A stretch of DNA of 26,414 nt. It comes from an uncultured Flavobacteriaceae bacterium. Lineage in GTDB: Bacteria > Bacteroidota > Bacteroidia > Flavobacteriales > Flavobacteriaceae. Shown here piece after piece: positions 7,873 to 15,493 of this stretch. The notes beneath the pieces were generated by a model that saw only the letters and a list, made by a program, of their open reading frames with translations, made no database searches and was not told where the DNA came from. The translations under genes and the position numbers were made by a program. Location of the stretch: contig CALGUD010000132.1 of assembly GCA_937901915.1 (NCBI GenBank), positions 1 to 26,414 on the forward strand. Direction: 5' to 3'. Each line of letters begins with the position of its first letter. Within the stretch, counting starts at the first letter, position 1.

Positions 7873-9029
7873 TGCTCTGCTAACTTTAAAATTATTTGCA
7901 TAGTTGTTCCTTTTCTTATTTTAGATTCCAGCACCCTTATTTTACCCTGGTGGTAATCTTCAATTATTCGCCTTGCAAGAGAAAGTCCAAGGCCCCATCC
8001 TCTTTTTTTAGAAGTATGTCCGGGATCAAATATTTTTTTATAATTACTTTTTGCAATTCCTTTACCAGTATCAGTAACGTTAATTTTTACTTCTTTAGTA
8101 TCCTTGAATATTTCAATCATAACATCCCCTTTACCTTTCATGGCATCTATAGCATTTTTTACCAGGTTTTCAATGGTCCAGCTAAAAAGCTGCACATTAA
8201 TTTCACTATAAATCTCTTTTTTGGGAGCCTGAAAGTGAAAATTAACTGATTTGGAGCTTCTAACCTGTAAATAATCAAAAGTCTTTTTTGTTTCTTCAAT
8301 GATATCTCTTTTCTCTAATGTTGGAACAGAACCTATTTTAGAAAAACGTTCGGTAATTATTTGTAACCTGTCTATATCTTTTTCAATTTCGGTAGTGATG
8401 TATTCATCTGTTTTTTCCATTTTTAGTATTTCAATCCAGCCTAAAAGAGAAGACAAAGGAGTGCCTATCTGGTGTGCAGTTTCTTTAGCCATTCCTGCCC
8501 ATAGTTTGTTCTGTTCAGAAACTTTTGATGCTCTGAAGAAAAATATTACAAGTGTGCTGAATAAAACTATGATCAAAATAAGTGCAAGAGGATAAAACTT
8601 TAATCTGCTTAAAACATCGGAATTCCCATAATATAATGTCCCTAGTTTTTCACTTTTATACCTGACCCGAATGGGGGTATTTTGCTTTTCAAATTGAGCA
8701 ATTTTCTTTTTCAGATATTCCTGATCATCGGCTTTATCACTGTCAAGATTGTTAGAAGTAGCTTTACCGTCATTGCCCATTAAAATCATTGGGGTGCTCT
8801 TATTGGTTCTGATAACTTCCGGAGCCAAATCACCTAAATTTTTATCTAGATCAGTAGTCTGTAGAAATTCTGCCATGGCAACTGCCCATATTTCCATTTT
8901 AGTACGCTCTTCTTCCTTAAATTTTTGAAAAAAAACGTACGTATTCCAAAGTATTAAAAGAATTATAGCAAATGATATTAAAATGAGCGCTTGCTTAATT
9001 ATATTCTTCTGGTTATTAGAAATCATCAT
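7869..9029 (-). CDS. Two-TM sensor histidine kinase
   Basis: 386 residues. TM helix at about 12-33; an extracytoplasmic loop of about 110 residues; TM helix at about 147-166; phosphoacceptor region KETAHQIGTPLSSLLGW (H186); ATPase domain with ENLVKNAIDAM (N292), DTGKGI (320-325) and RGWGLGLSLA. The AHQIGTPL variant of the H-box (instead of SHDLRTPL) is typical of a Bacteroidota group without HAMP or PAS domains. No response regulator is adjacent; the downstream partner is the coupled zinc-ribbon membrane protein. Signal unknown. A start one codon downstream (second Met) is equally possible. Confidence 0.93.
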   Translation of the reverse strand: MMISNNQKNIIKQALILISFAIILLILWNTYVFFQKFKEEERTKMEIWAVAMAEFLQTTDLDKNLGDLAPEVIRTNKSTPMILMGNDGKATSNNLDSDKADDQEYLKKKIAQFEKQNTPIRVRYKSEKLGTLYYGNSDVLSRLKFYPLALILIIVLFSTLVIFFFRASKVSEQNKLWAGMAKETAHQIGTPLSSLLGWIEILKMEKTDEYITTEIEKDIDRLQIITERFSKIGSVPTLEKRDIIEETKKTFDYLQVRSSKSVNFHFQAPKKEIYSEINVQLFSWTIENLVKNAIDAMKGKGDVMIEIFKDTKEVKINVTDTGKGIAKSNYKKIFDPGHTSKKRGWGLGLSLARRIIEDYHQGKIRVLESKIRKGTTMQIILKLAEQ

Positions 9030-9123
9030 GGTTTAGACAAACTCGATTATAAATATAAAGCAAATGCATCGTATTTATTGCTTTTGTTAAAAAAAAACAT
9101 TTTTAAGGCTCTTTTATATTGTC

Positions 9124-9131
9124 TATTTTTG
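9124..9131 (+). promoter_or_regulatory. -7 promoter element for the DUF3127 gene
   Basis: TATTTTTG fits TAnnTTTG and ends 20 bases before the ATG at 9152, giving a short leader. No -33 element at normal spacing was found. Confidence 0.5.
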
Positions 9132-9151
9132 TTCTTTGAAATGTAAATACA

Positions 9152-9529
9152 ATGGAAGTAAAAGGAAGAATTAAATTAATCGAGGACACTAAAACATACG
9201 GTAATAATGGGTTTAGGAAGCGGGAAATGGTAATAACTACTGAAGAGCAATACCCTCAACACATTTTAATAGAGTTTGTACAGGATAAGTGTGATCTGTT
9301 AAATGATTATCAAGTGGGGCAGCAAGTTGTGGTCAGTATTAACCTAAGAGGAAGGGAATGGGTAAATCCTCAGGGTGAAACTAAGTATTTTAATTCGGTA
9401 CAAGGATGGAGAATTGAAAATGTGCAGCAAAATGACACGCAATCAAATTTACCACCTGTGCCACCGGCTGACGCTTTTGAACCTGCCAGTAACTTTAACG
9501 AAGAGGATCACGACGACTTACCATTTTAG
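9152..9529 (+). CDS. DUF3127 OB-fold protein with SSB-like tail
   Basis: 125 residues. Residues 1-92 read as a Bacteroidota DUF3127 domain (MEVKGRIKLIEDTKTYGNNG, FRKREMVITT, LRGREWVNPQGETKYFNSV), which has an OB-fold-like pattern related to single-stranded DNA-binding proteins. A Pro/Asn/Gln-rich linker follows and the chain ends EEDHDDLPF, very like the acidic tip (DDIPF) by which SSB recruits repair and replication proteins. It is not the canonical SSB, being shorter with a different core. Likely role: nucleic-acid binding with partner recruitment; this is inference. It is expressed alone, and its stop lies just before a repeat cluster. Confidence 0.85.
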   Translation: MEVKGRIKLIEDTKTYGNNGFRKREMVITTEEQYPQHILIEFVQDKCDLLNDYQVGQQVVVSINLRGREWVNPQGETKYFNSVQGWRIENVQQNDTQSNLPPVPPADAFEPASNFNEEDHDDLPF

Positions 9530-9532
9530 TGA

Positions 9533-9569
9533 GACTCCAATTTCAGGAACGAAGTGAGCTGGAAATTGG
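9533..9569 (+). repeat. Palindromic 37-base repeat, copy 1
   Basis: Starts GACTCCAATTTCAGGAACG and ends CTGGAAATTGG. The ends CCAATTTC and GAAATTGG are inverted, so each unit can fold on itself. Copy 2 at 9656-9692 agrees at 35 of 37 positions, the two differences lying in the right arm. Confidence 0.85.
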
Positions 9570-9584
9570 CAAGTCGAACCTGCC

Positions 9585-9631
9585 CGTGCCCGAAGGCACG
9601 TTCGGGCGGGCTAATCCCGCTCCGGCGGGAT
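9585..9631 (+). repeat. Two GC-rich palindromes between the 37-base repeats
   Basis: A hairpin around GTGCC-CGAA-GGCAC, flanked by CCCG and CGGG, is followed by a second perfect hairpin ATCCCGC-TCCG-GCGGGAT (9614-9631). The stretch is strikingly GC-rich for this genome. With the two 37-base copies it makes one composite element of about 160 bases, of the REP or small MITE kind. Confidence 0.75.
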
Positions 9632-9655
9632 CTGTTGGATTAAAGTGTGAAGTTG

Positions 9656-9692
9656 GACTCCAATTTCAGGAACGAAGTGAACTGCAAATTGG
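9656..9692 (+). repeat. Palindromic 37-base repeat, copy 2
   Basis: Direct repeat of 9533-9569 with two changes (GAGCTGG becomes GAACTGC in the right arm). The distance from copy 1 is 123 bases. The open frame across this region has no protein-like features and is not called as a gene. Confidence 0.85.
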
Positions 9693-10057
9693 AATGACTT
9701 GTATAACAAAGACAAATGAAAAGGCCCTTGAATTTTAATACACTATGGGTTTGTATTATTTTATGGAGTTAATGTGCCTTAAACACATTTCTATTGCGGA
9801 TAAAATTTAACATTCTTTAAATCAAGCTATCATCAAAAGCATCTTTTCATAAAATAGAAAAGTCCTGGTGAGTACCAGGACTTTAATATTGTGGTTTTAG
9901 GTTTACTTTTACAGCCAAAACTCAAAAAGCAATGATGAAAAATTATTGAACCGTAAAAGTATTAACAAATGTGGTTAAAATTCTTAAATAAACAAAATAA
10001 AAATTATTTTTTTTGAAAATATTTATGAACATTAATTAGTGAAAATCTTTTAAAATC
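9693..10057. other. Gene-free stretch with several hairpins
   Basis: No protein-coding signal. It holds stems TAATACA/TGTATTA (9736-9758) and AATGTG/CACATT (9771-9789), the strong stem at 9859-9884, and a 9-bp inverted repeat TACTTTTAC (9904-9912) / GTAAAAGTA (9953-9961). The last 90 bases are very AT-rich and should contain the promoter of aat, but no clear TAnnTTTG was seen. Confidence 0.5.
9859..9884 (+). terminator. Terminator-like hairpin upstream of aat
   Basis: AAAGTCCTGG (9859-9868) and CCAGGACTTT (9875-9884) form a perfect 10-bp stem with a 6-base loop. The T-run is short on the plus strand. It may end transcription from the DUF3127 gene or a small RNA from the repeat region. Confidence 0.55.
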
Positions 10058-10696
10058 ATGTTTTTTCTCACTGATAAAATAGAATTTCCACCAGTATTCA
10101 CTGCTTCTCCGGAGGGGATCATAGCCTTTGGTGGTGATTTATCCGTAGAAAGGCTTATTTATGCCTATAAAAATGGTGTTTTTCCATGGTTTGAAGATGA
10201 TTCGTTAATTATTTGGTGGAGTCCTGATCCAAGAATGGTGTTGTTTCCTGAAAATTTAAAGATAAGTAAAAGTATGAATCAGATTTTAAAGAGCAACCGT
10301 TTTAAAGTTACTTTTAATCACAGTTTTACAGATGTTATTATGAATTGCTCTGAGATTAAAAGAAATGGTCAAAACAGTAGCTGGATTACTGATGAAATGA
10401 TTAGTGCTTATACAAAGCTATTTGATATGGGATTGGCCAAATCAGTTGAAGTATGGGAACACAATGAATTGGTAGGAGGGTTGTACGGCATTGATCTGGG
10501 GCACGTATTCTGTGGTGAAAGTATGTTTTCTAAAGTTAATAATTCTTCTAAGTTCGCACTCATTAAGCTGGTGGAAAAACTCCAAAAACAAAATTATAAG
10601 CTTATAGATTGTCAGGTATATACAAGGCATCTGGAAAGTTTAGGTGCCGAAGAAATACCCAGAGAAGAGTTTTTAAAAATACTAAAACAAGTTTAA
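10058..10696 (+). CDS. aat: Leucyl/phenylalanyl-tRNA--protein transferase
   Basis: 212 residues. Motifs of the Aat family are all present: FGGDLSVERLIYAYKNGVFP near 24-43, WWSPDPRMVLFP (53-64), SWITDEMISAY, ELVGGLYGIDLG, GESMFSK and IDCQ. The enzyme moves Leu or Phe from its tRNA to the N-terminus of proteins with Lys or Arg ends, marking them for ClpS/ClpAP in the N-degron pathway, in the cytoplasm. No clpS or clpA is in the window. It begins at the ATG that gives the usual family N-terminus and stands alone. Confidence 0.95.
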   Translation: MFFLTDKIEFPPVFTASPEGIIAFGGDLSVERLIYAYKNGVFPWFEDDSLIIWWSPDPRMVLFPENLKISKSMNQILKSNRFKVTFNHSFTDVIMNCSEIKRNGQNSSWITDEMISAYTKLFDMGLAKSVEVWEHNELVGGLYGIDLGHVFCGESMFSKVNNSSKFALIKLVEKLQKQNYKLIDCQVYTRHLESLGAEEIPREEFLKILKQV

Positions 10697-10942
10697 TTAG
10701 AATCCATAATATCTAAAACCAACCAATTTCATGGCATGTATCACACGATTTACTGTCTAATTTCTGAAATATTGGAAGCATTGAAATGTTTCTACAGTCA
10801 ATAATCTTTTTTTTATAGCACATAAGTCTTATGCCGGAGTTGTAGATTTGGTTTCAGGAATAAAGCTTCATTTCTATAAAGAATTATAAATTATCACACT
10901 ACGATAATAGTTAAAGAGTATAAATTAAATTTAAAAAATAAC

Positions 10943-11836
10943 ATGAAAAAATTTATTTGTTTATTTATGACAGTTGTGGCATTCACTTTAGGAAGTTGCA
11001 GCAAAGATGATGATAGTACTGATTCTACAGGTTCCGATGATGATATAGACATTGTTGATGACACAGATGATGATGATGACACAGATGATGATGAACTAAC
11101 CGGAGAAAATGAAACCTTTGAAATTCAATCTGTTTTAAATTCGGATGTTAGCGGTACAGTTACATTTAAAAAACATGCAAGCGGTGCAACTACTATTGAG
11201 ATTAATTTAGATGGAACTTCCAGTGGTTCATATCCTGTACATTTACATAATGGGAGTACTGCCGAAGATGGAGCTATAGCAATTATTTTAAATAATGTGG
11301 ATGGTGACTCAGGAGTAAGTATAACAAAAGTATCAGGTTTAGATGATGGTACACCGATTGATTATAGTGCACTGATTGCATATGATGGTTATATTAGCGT
11401 GTACACAACTGCCGATTTTGATAATTACCTTGCAAAAGGGGATATTGGGATAAATCAACTCACGGGAGAGAGTGTTGCTTATAACTTAAACAGTATAACA
11501 GAAGATGGTATTGAAGGAACAGCAACAATTCATCAGCGGATAAGTGGGGCTGCATTGGTAGAAATTAAATTAGAAGGAACTACAAGCGGAAATTCGTATC
11601 CGGCTCATATTCATTTTGGTGCTGCGGAAGAAGGCGGGAATATTGTAGTAACCCTTGAACCCGTAAAGGGGGGTCTGGGGACAAGTACCACCCAGGTAGA
11701 AATGCTGGAGGATGAAACACCTGTCACTTATGATGACTTGATAGTGTATGATGGACATATTAATGTTCACCTTTCGGCTGAAGAGATAGGTACAATCGTA
11801 ACACAGGGTAATATAGGGGCAAATGCTGTTAATTAA
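10943..11836 (+). CDS. Surface-type lipoprotein with two CHRD-like repeats
   Basis: 297 residues. Signal peptide with lipobox LGSC (Cys19), followed by SKDDD, which fits the Bacteroidota lipoprotein export signal that sends lipoproteins to the cell surface. Residues 22-51 are almost all Asp with Ser/Thr, coded by GAT/GAC runs, a flexible and possibly Ca2+-binding spacer. Then come two copies of a CHRD-like domain at about 58-171 and 178-293. They share YPVHLHNGS / YPAHIHFGA, a D-G-x-S/T turn, TPIDYSALIAYDGYISVY / TPVTYDDLIVYDGHINVH, and GDIGIN / GNIGAN. The HxH motifs might bind metal. The role is unknown, perhaps adhesion or surface scaffold. A hairpin follows at 11876-11920 and a strong terminator at 11961-11996. 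Confidence 0.85.
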   Translation: MKKFICLFMTVVAFTLGSCSKDDDSTDSTGSDDDIDIVDDTDDDDDTDDDELTGENETFEIQSVLNSDVSGTVTFKKHASGATTIEINLDGTSSGSYPVHLHNGSTAEDGAIAIILNNVDGDSGVSITKVSGLDDGTPIDYSALIAYDGYISVYTTADFDNYLAKGDIGINQLTGESVAYNLNSITEDGIEGTATIHQRISGAALVEIKLEGTTSGNSYPAHIHFGAAEEGGNIVVTLEPVKGGLGTSTTQVEMLEDETPVTYDDLIVYDGHINVHLSAEEIGTIVTQGNIGANAVN

Positions 11837-11960
11837 ACTTTTAGAATCTAACATTTCATCTATATAAAATTTAAGTCCTGACAGTTTTAAAAAACCTGTT
11901 GGGACTCATTTTTAGAAAGGATGTTAAAAAAGTGAGTGAATGATTTAATTTAGTCTCAAA

Positions 11961-11996
11961 AAAAAATCATCTGAATAAATTTTCAGATGATTTTTT
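11961..11996. terminator. Bidirectional terminator between convergent genes
   Basis: AATCATCTGA (11965-11974) and TCAGATGATT (11983-11992), flanked by A-run on the left and T-run on the right, form a stem that works from both sides. It serves the CHRD lipoprotein gene and the minus-strand operon ending at 12021. Confidence 0.9.
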
Positions 11997-12020
11997 ATTT
12001 TAACCGTGCACGTAATATTA

Positions 12021-12731
12021 TTATCCTCCCTGGAAATAATATGTTATTGTTCCGTACTGTTCGGGTTTGTCACTAGAGCTGAATATTGATTGATACACAT
12101 ATTTCTTAGCGTTGTCAACCAAGCATCCGTTTGAAGTAGTTGATTCTTTTTTGTTGAACCGGGCATCAAGTACATTACCCATATCATCAACCAAAATGTC
12201 AAGAACAACTTTTCCGTAATTTTCACAAGTATAAACAGGGTTACTGATCAGGATATGAGTCCTTTCAGCTAACGAATAAGTTATAGTAGTTTTGTTGTTA
12301 CCTGAATTACCTATTTGCTCTTCGTCTTCAGGCCTGTTCTTTTCTACTTGTTCTCTCTGCTCTTTAAGCATTTTTTCAAAATCCTTAAATGCAGCATCTT
12401 TACTGACGTCCTCATCACCTTGTTCGTCAGCAAGCATTTTTGATTCATCTAAAAGTTCTTCAAGGGATTTAAACTCCTGTAGTTCTTTTTCGTAGCGACT
12501 CTCTACAGCTTCATTATAAGCCATGTGAGTACTGAGCTCTTCAACTTCGAAAATATCTTCCTCTTCAGGGATATTTTCTTCGAAATCTTCATCAACAGTT
12601 AATTCGTTGTAGACTTCTTCTTTCTTCTCTTTGTCATCACTAACTAACTGTATATTATAAGCGGTGTAGATGAGAAACAGCATAATACCCAGCGAGATAG
12701 TAAATGATAGGTGTTTACTAGTTAATTTCAT
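12021..12731 (-). CDS. TonB_C-like periplasmic protein
   Basis: 236 residues from the ATG at 12731, chosen over a TTG nine bases upstream because an AGGA lies at good distance before it. One TM helix at about 10-27, then a highly acidic, coiled-coil-prone stretch rich in Glu and Lys, then a C-terminal domain of about 80 residues resembling TonB/TolA C-termini (YSLAERTHILISNPVYTCEN, VVLDILVDDMGNVLDARFNK, GTITYYFQGG). The layout (anchor, long spacer, beta-rich end) is that of an energy transducer, but the Pro-rich spacer of true TonB is missing and no exbB/exbD is adjacent. It is the last gene after truB (gap 38 bases). Confidence 0.75.
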   Translation of the reverse strand: MKLTSKHLSFTISLGIMLFLIYTAYNIQLVSDDKEKKEEVYNELTVDEDFEENIPEEEDIFEVEELSTHMAYNEAVESRYEKELQEFKSLEELLDESKMLADEQGDEDVSKDAAFKDFEKMLKEQREQVEKNRPEDEEQIGNSGNNKTTITYSLAERTHILISNPVYTCENYGKVVLDILVDDMGNVLDARFNKKESTTSNGCLVDNAKKYVYQSIFSSSDKPEQYGTITYYFQGG

Positions 12732-12769
12732 AATTGACAAATCCTTTAAACAAATAAAGCATTTTTTTT

Positions 12770-13465
12770 TCAGTTAAGCAAAAAAAATGTTAAAAAATTT
12801 TCCGGCGTAATGGCATCAACTACTTCAAAATCACCAATTTTAGTCCTTCTGAGTTCGGACAAATATCCTCCTGATTCAAGCTTAGCTCCAAAGTCACGAG
12901 CTATAGAACGGATGTATGTGCCCTTGCTGCAAATTATTCTAAATCTTACTTCAGGAATTTTAATGCTTGTGATTTCAAATTCAATAATTTTTATTTTTCT
13001 CGAAGGTATTTCTAATTCTTTTCCCTCACGGGCATATTCATAAAACCTTTTTCCGTCCTTTTTTAAAGCCGAAAACAGCGGAGGTACCTGATCTATTTCA
13101 CCTACAAACTGTGCGGCCGTTTTTTTAACAAAGGCTTCGGTAATATGTTCTGTTGGAAAAGTTTGATCAACTTCTGTTTCCAGGTCGTAGGATGGAGTAG
13201 TGGCACCAAGTGTAATTGTACCTGTATATTCTTTCGGAAGATCCTGGAATTCAGATATTTTTTTTGTGAATTTGCCGGTGCAAACCACCAGTAAGCCTGT
13301 AGCTAACGGATCCAGTGTGCCTGCATGTCCTACTTTTATCTTTTTAAGATTGAATTTTTTTTTAATGGCCCACTTTATCTTATTAACTGCCTGAAACGAT
13401 GTCCACTCAAAGGGCTTGTCAATTAAAATAATTTGTCCGTTTTTTATTTCTTCCTCTGTGTACAT
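12770..13465 (-). CDS. truB: tRNA pseudouridine-55 synthase TruB
   Basis: 231 residues. Converts U55 of the T-loop in tRNAs to pseudouridine. Motif I LIDKPFEWTSFQAVNKIKW at the N-terminus and the catalytic loop GHAGTLDPLATGLL with the nucleophile D52 are intact, as are YTGTITLGATTPSYDLE, PPLFSALKKDGKRFYEYAR and CSKGTYIRSIARDFG. It ends without a PUA domain, as is common in this phylum. One base separates it from uppP, so the two are surely cotranscribed. Confidence 0.97.
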   Translation of the reverse strand: MYTEEEIKNGQIILIDKPFEWTSFQAVNKIKWAIKKKFNLKKIKVGHAGTLDPLATGLLVVCTGKFTKKISEFQDLPKEYTGTITLGATTPSYDLETEVDQTFPTEHITEAFVKKTAAQFVGEIDQVPPLFSALKKDGKRFYEYAREGKELEIPSRKIKIIEFEITSIKIPEVRFRIICSKGTYIRSIARDFGAKLESGGYLSELRRTKIGDFEVVDAITPENFLTFFLLN

Positions 13466-13466
13466 A

Positions 13467-14264
13467 TCAACTGTTCATATATCCGAGGATTATAGCAATT
13501 ATTCCTACAATAAAACAATAAACAGCAAAATAAGATAATTTACTTTTCTTAACTATTTTAATCATCCAGGTACAGGCAATAATTCCTGAAATAAAGGCCG
13601 CCAAAAATCCGATGGACAAGGTTTTCATTTGAGCACTTTCATAGGATAGATCACCACTAAAAATATCTTTGGCTATTTTGCCCAATATGAGCGGAACTAC
13701 CATTAAAAAAGAAAACCGCGCAGCTTTACTTTTGTCATTTCCCAATAAAACAGAGGTTGATATTGTAGCCCCGGATCGTGATATGCCCGGAAGCATCGCA
13801 ATGGCCTGGGATGCCCCGATTACAAATGCATTTGTGTATGAGACAGGTTTTTGGGTGTTTTTTGCTTTTCCTGCCAGGTATAACAATAAGGCGGTGATAA
13901 TTAGCATAAAACCAACTAAAATTATATTTCCACCAAATAGTAACTCCAATTCTTTTTCAAAAAATAAACCTATCAGTGCAGCAGGGATCATGGAAATGAT
14001 GATTTTTAATGAGAATTTAGATTCCTCATTCCAGGTAAATTTGAATAGCCCTTTAAAGATATCAAACACATCTTTTCTAAATACAACTATCGTACTTAAA
14101 GCCGTAGCAAAATGAAGGACCACAGTAAAAAGTAAACTTTCCTGTGGTAATGAGTCATCTCCCAATATGGCTTTCCCTAATTCTAAATGTCCGCTTGAGG
14201 AAACCGGTAAAAATTCTGTAAGCCCTTGAATTATACCTAAGATAATAGCATCAATTATGTCCAC
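13467..14264 (-). CDS. uppP: Undecaprenyl-diphosphatase UppP (BacA)
   Basis: 265 residues, polytopic membrane protein. It removes a phosphate from undecaprenyl diphosphate to recycle the lipid carrier of cell-wall synthesis, and its activity gives bacitracin resistance. The two signature motifs are present: QGLTEFLPVSSSGHLELG (E17, H26) and LPGISRSGATIS (R163). About eight hydrophobic segments follow the family pattern. It lies one base after the DUF3098 stop and one base before truB, within the ftsX cluster, placing a wall-lipid enzyme beside a division protein. Confidence 0.97.
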   Translation of the reverse strand: MDIIDAIILGIIQGLTEFLPVSSSGHLELGKAILGDDSLPQESLLFTVVLHFATALSTIVVFRKDVFDIFKGLFKFTWNEESKFSLKIIISMIPAALIGLFFEKELELLFGGNIILVGFMLIITALLLYLAGKAKNTQKPVSYTNAFVIGASQAIAMLPGISRSGATISTSVLLGNDKSKAARFSFLMVVPLILGKIAKDIFSGDLSYESAQMKTLSIGFLAAFISGIIACTWMIKIVKKSKLSYFAVYCFIVGIIAIILGYMNS

Positions 14265-14265
14265 C

Positions 14266-14535
14266 TTATTTCTTTTTATGCGGATTTAATAAAATAGCAT
14301 AAACTTCAATGGCGAAGCCTATTAGAATAAGTGTAGGGGCTAATCGGATCCTTCTGAAGTTAAAAATATCCGGATTAAAAACATTGGGATCGTCACTACC
14401 ACCACCACTCATTAAAATTAATCCCAGGGCAATAAAGAATAGGCCAATAAACATGACTATGTAATTTTTTTTCCTGAATATGAATTCATGGTAAGAGAGG
14501 TTCCTTCGTTTATCTTGAATATTCTTATTTTTCAT
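14266..14535 (-). CDS. DUF3098 two-TM membrane protein
   Basis: 89 residues, of the DUF3098 family found in Bacteroidota between ftsX and uppP. Basic N-terminus, TM helix at about 27-44 (YIVMFIGLFFIALGLILMSGG), a short loop with PNVFNPDIFNFRRIRLAP, and a second TM helix at about 66-83. The function is unknown; constant position next to ftsX suggests an envelope or division role, which is inference. The start lies nine bases after the ftsX stop. Confidence 0.88.
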   Translation of the reverse strand: MKNKNIQDKRRNLSYHEFIFRKKNYIVMFIGLFFIALGLILMSGGGSDDPNVFNPDIFNFRRIRLAPTLILIGFAIEVYAILLNPHKKK

Positions 14536-14544
14536 AATGCAAAT

Positions 14545-15423
14545 TTAATAATATAAATCATCTGTCCTCAGATTTAAGAATCTTTGTGTGGCTATAAATG
14601 TGCTGAGAAAGGTAATAATTATTCCCATTAAAAAAATGCCTGCAAATAATGCAATGAGAAGCAGAGGCTCATTCATGAGATTAAGTTGCGGAAAGATTTT
14701 GTTGAAATAATACAAAACAACCGCCATTGCAATGATGGCAACAAACGATCCTATCATCCCAAGTTTCACACTGTTCCAAATGAAAGGCTTTCTTATAAAC
14801 CTTTTGGTAGCACCCACCATTTGCATAGTTTTTATAATAAACCTGTTCGAGTACACCGATAACCTGATAGAACTATTTATAAGTAAAACCGCAATTATAG
14901 TAAAAATACCACTGGCTACAAGAATCCAAAAACTAATTCTTTTAACATTTTCATTTAACATAGATACAAGAGGCTTGTCATAAGAAACTTCCGAAACAAA
15001 ATTATGCGATGATAACTCATTGGATATTTCTTCCAGTTTTTCAGGGGATACAAAATCCGCCTTTACTTTTATGTCAATAGAATTTTGCAACGGGTTATAA
15101 CCCAAAAACTCCAGGAAATTTTCGCCTATTTCCTGGCTGTGTGCTTCGGCTGCATCATCTTTTGATACAAATTCAACCGATTTTGTATATTCTGCCATGG
15201 CCACACTCTTCTGAAGTTGATTAATCTCAACTTCCTTTGCATTATCCTTTAAAAAAACAGTAAAAGAAATTTGTTCCTTAAAATGGTCAGCCAGTTTTTT
15301 TGTATTGAGCACCAATAAGCCAAGTATACCTAGTAAAAATAGGACTAAAGCAATACTTAAAACTACTGAAAAATATGATGAAATGAGTTTGCGTTTTTGA
15401 TAGCGCTCAAAAGATTTGCTCAT
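14545..15423 (-). CDS. ftsX: Cell-division protein FtsX
   Basis: 292 residues with the FtsX layout: TM1 at about 15-39, an extracytoplasmic domain of about 120 residues (ISFTVFLKDNAKEVEINQL, SKDDAAEAHSQEIGENFLEF, LGYNPLQNSIDIKVK), then TM2-4 at about 163-187, 218-241 and 253-277, with MVGATKRFIRKPF in the cytoplasmic coupling loop. FtsX with the ATPase FtsE relays the division state to wall hydrolases. ftsE is not adjacent, which is usual in this phylum. First gene of the minus-strand run to 12021, transcribed away from the reductase gene with a 70-base gap. Confidence 0.96.
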   Translation of the reverse strand: MSKSFERYQKRKLISSYFSVVLSIALVLFLLGILGLLVLNTKKLADHFKEQISFTVFLKDNAKEVEINQLQKSVAMAEYTKSVEFVSKDDAAEAHSQEIGENFLEFLGYNPLQNSIDIKVKADFVSPEKLEEISNELSSHNFVSEVSYDKPLVSMLNENVKRISFWILVASGIFTIIAVLLINSSIRLSVYSNRFIIKTMQMVGATKRFIRKPFIWNSVKLGMIGSFVAIIAMAVVLYYFNKIFPQLNLMNEPLLLIALFAGIFLMGIIITFLSTFIATQRFLNLRTDDLYY

Positions 15424-15493
15424 ATTGTGTAATTTCGTTGTGTAAAAGTACTAAAGTTAATTTGAATCGTATTAATAATATAACTCGATAAGT

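Noticed and set aside
9533..9692. CRISPR array
   Set aside because: Only two copies of the repeat, with palindromic GC-rich sequence between them instead of spacers, and no cas genes.
9529..9738. Open frame of 69 codons across the repeat cluster
   Set aside because: It is made of translated palindromes and direct repeats, has no protein-like features and overlaps the end of the DUF3127 gene.
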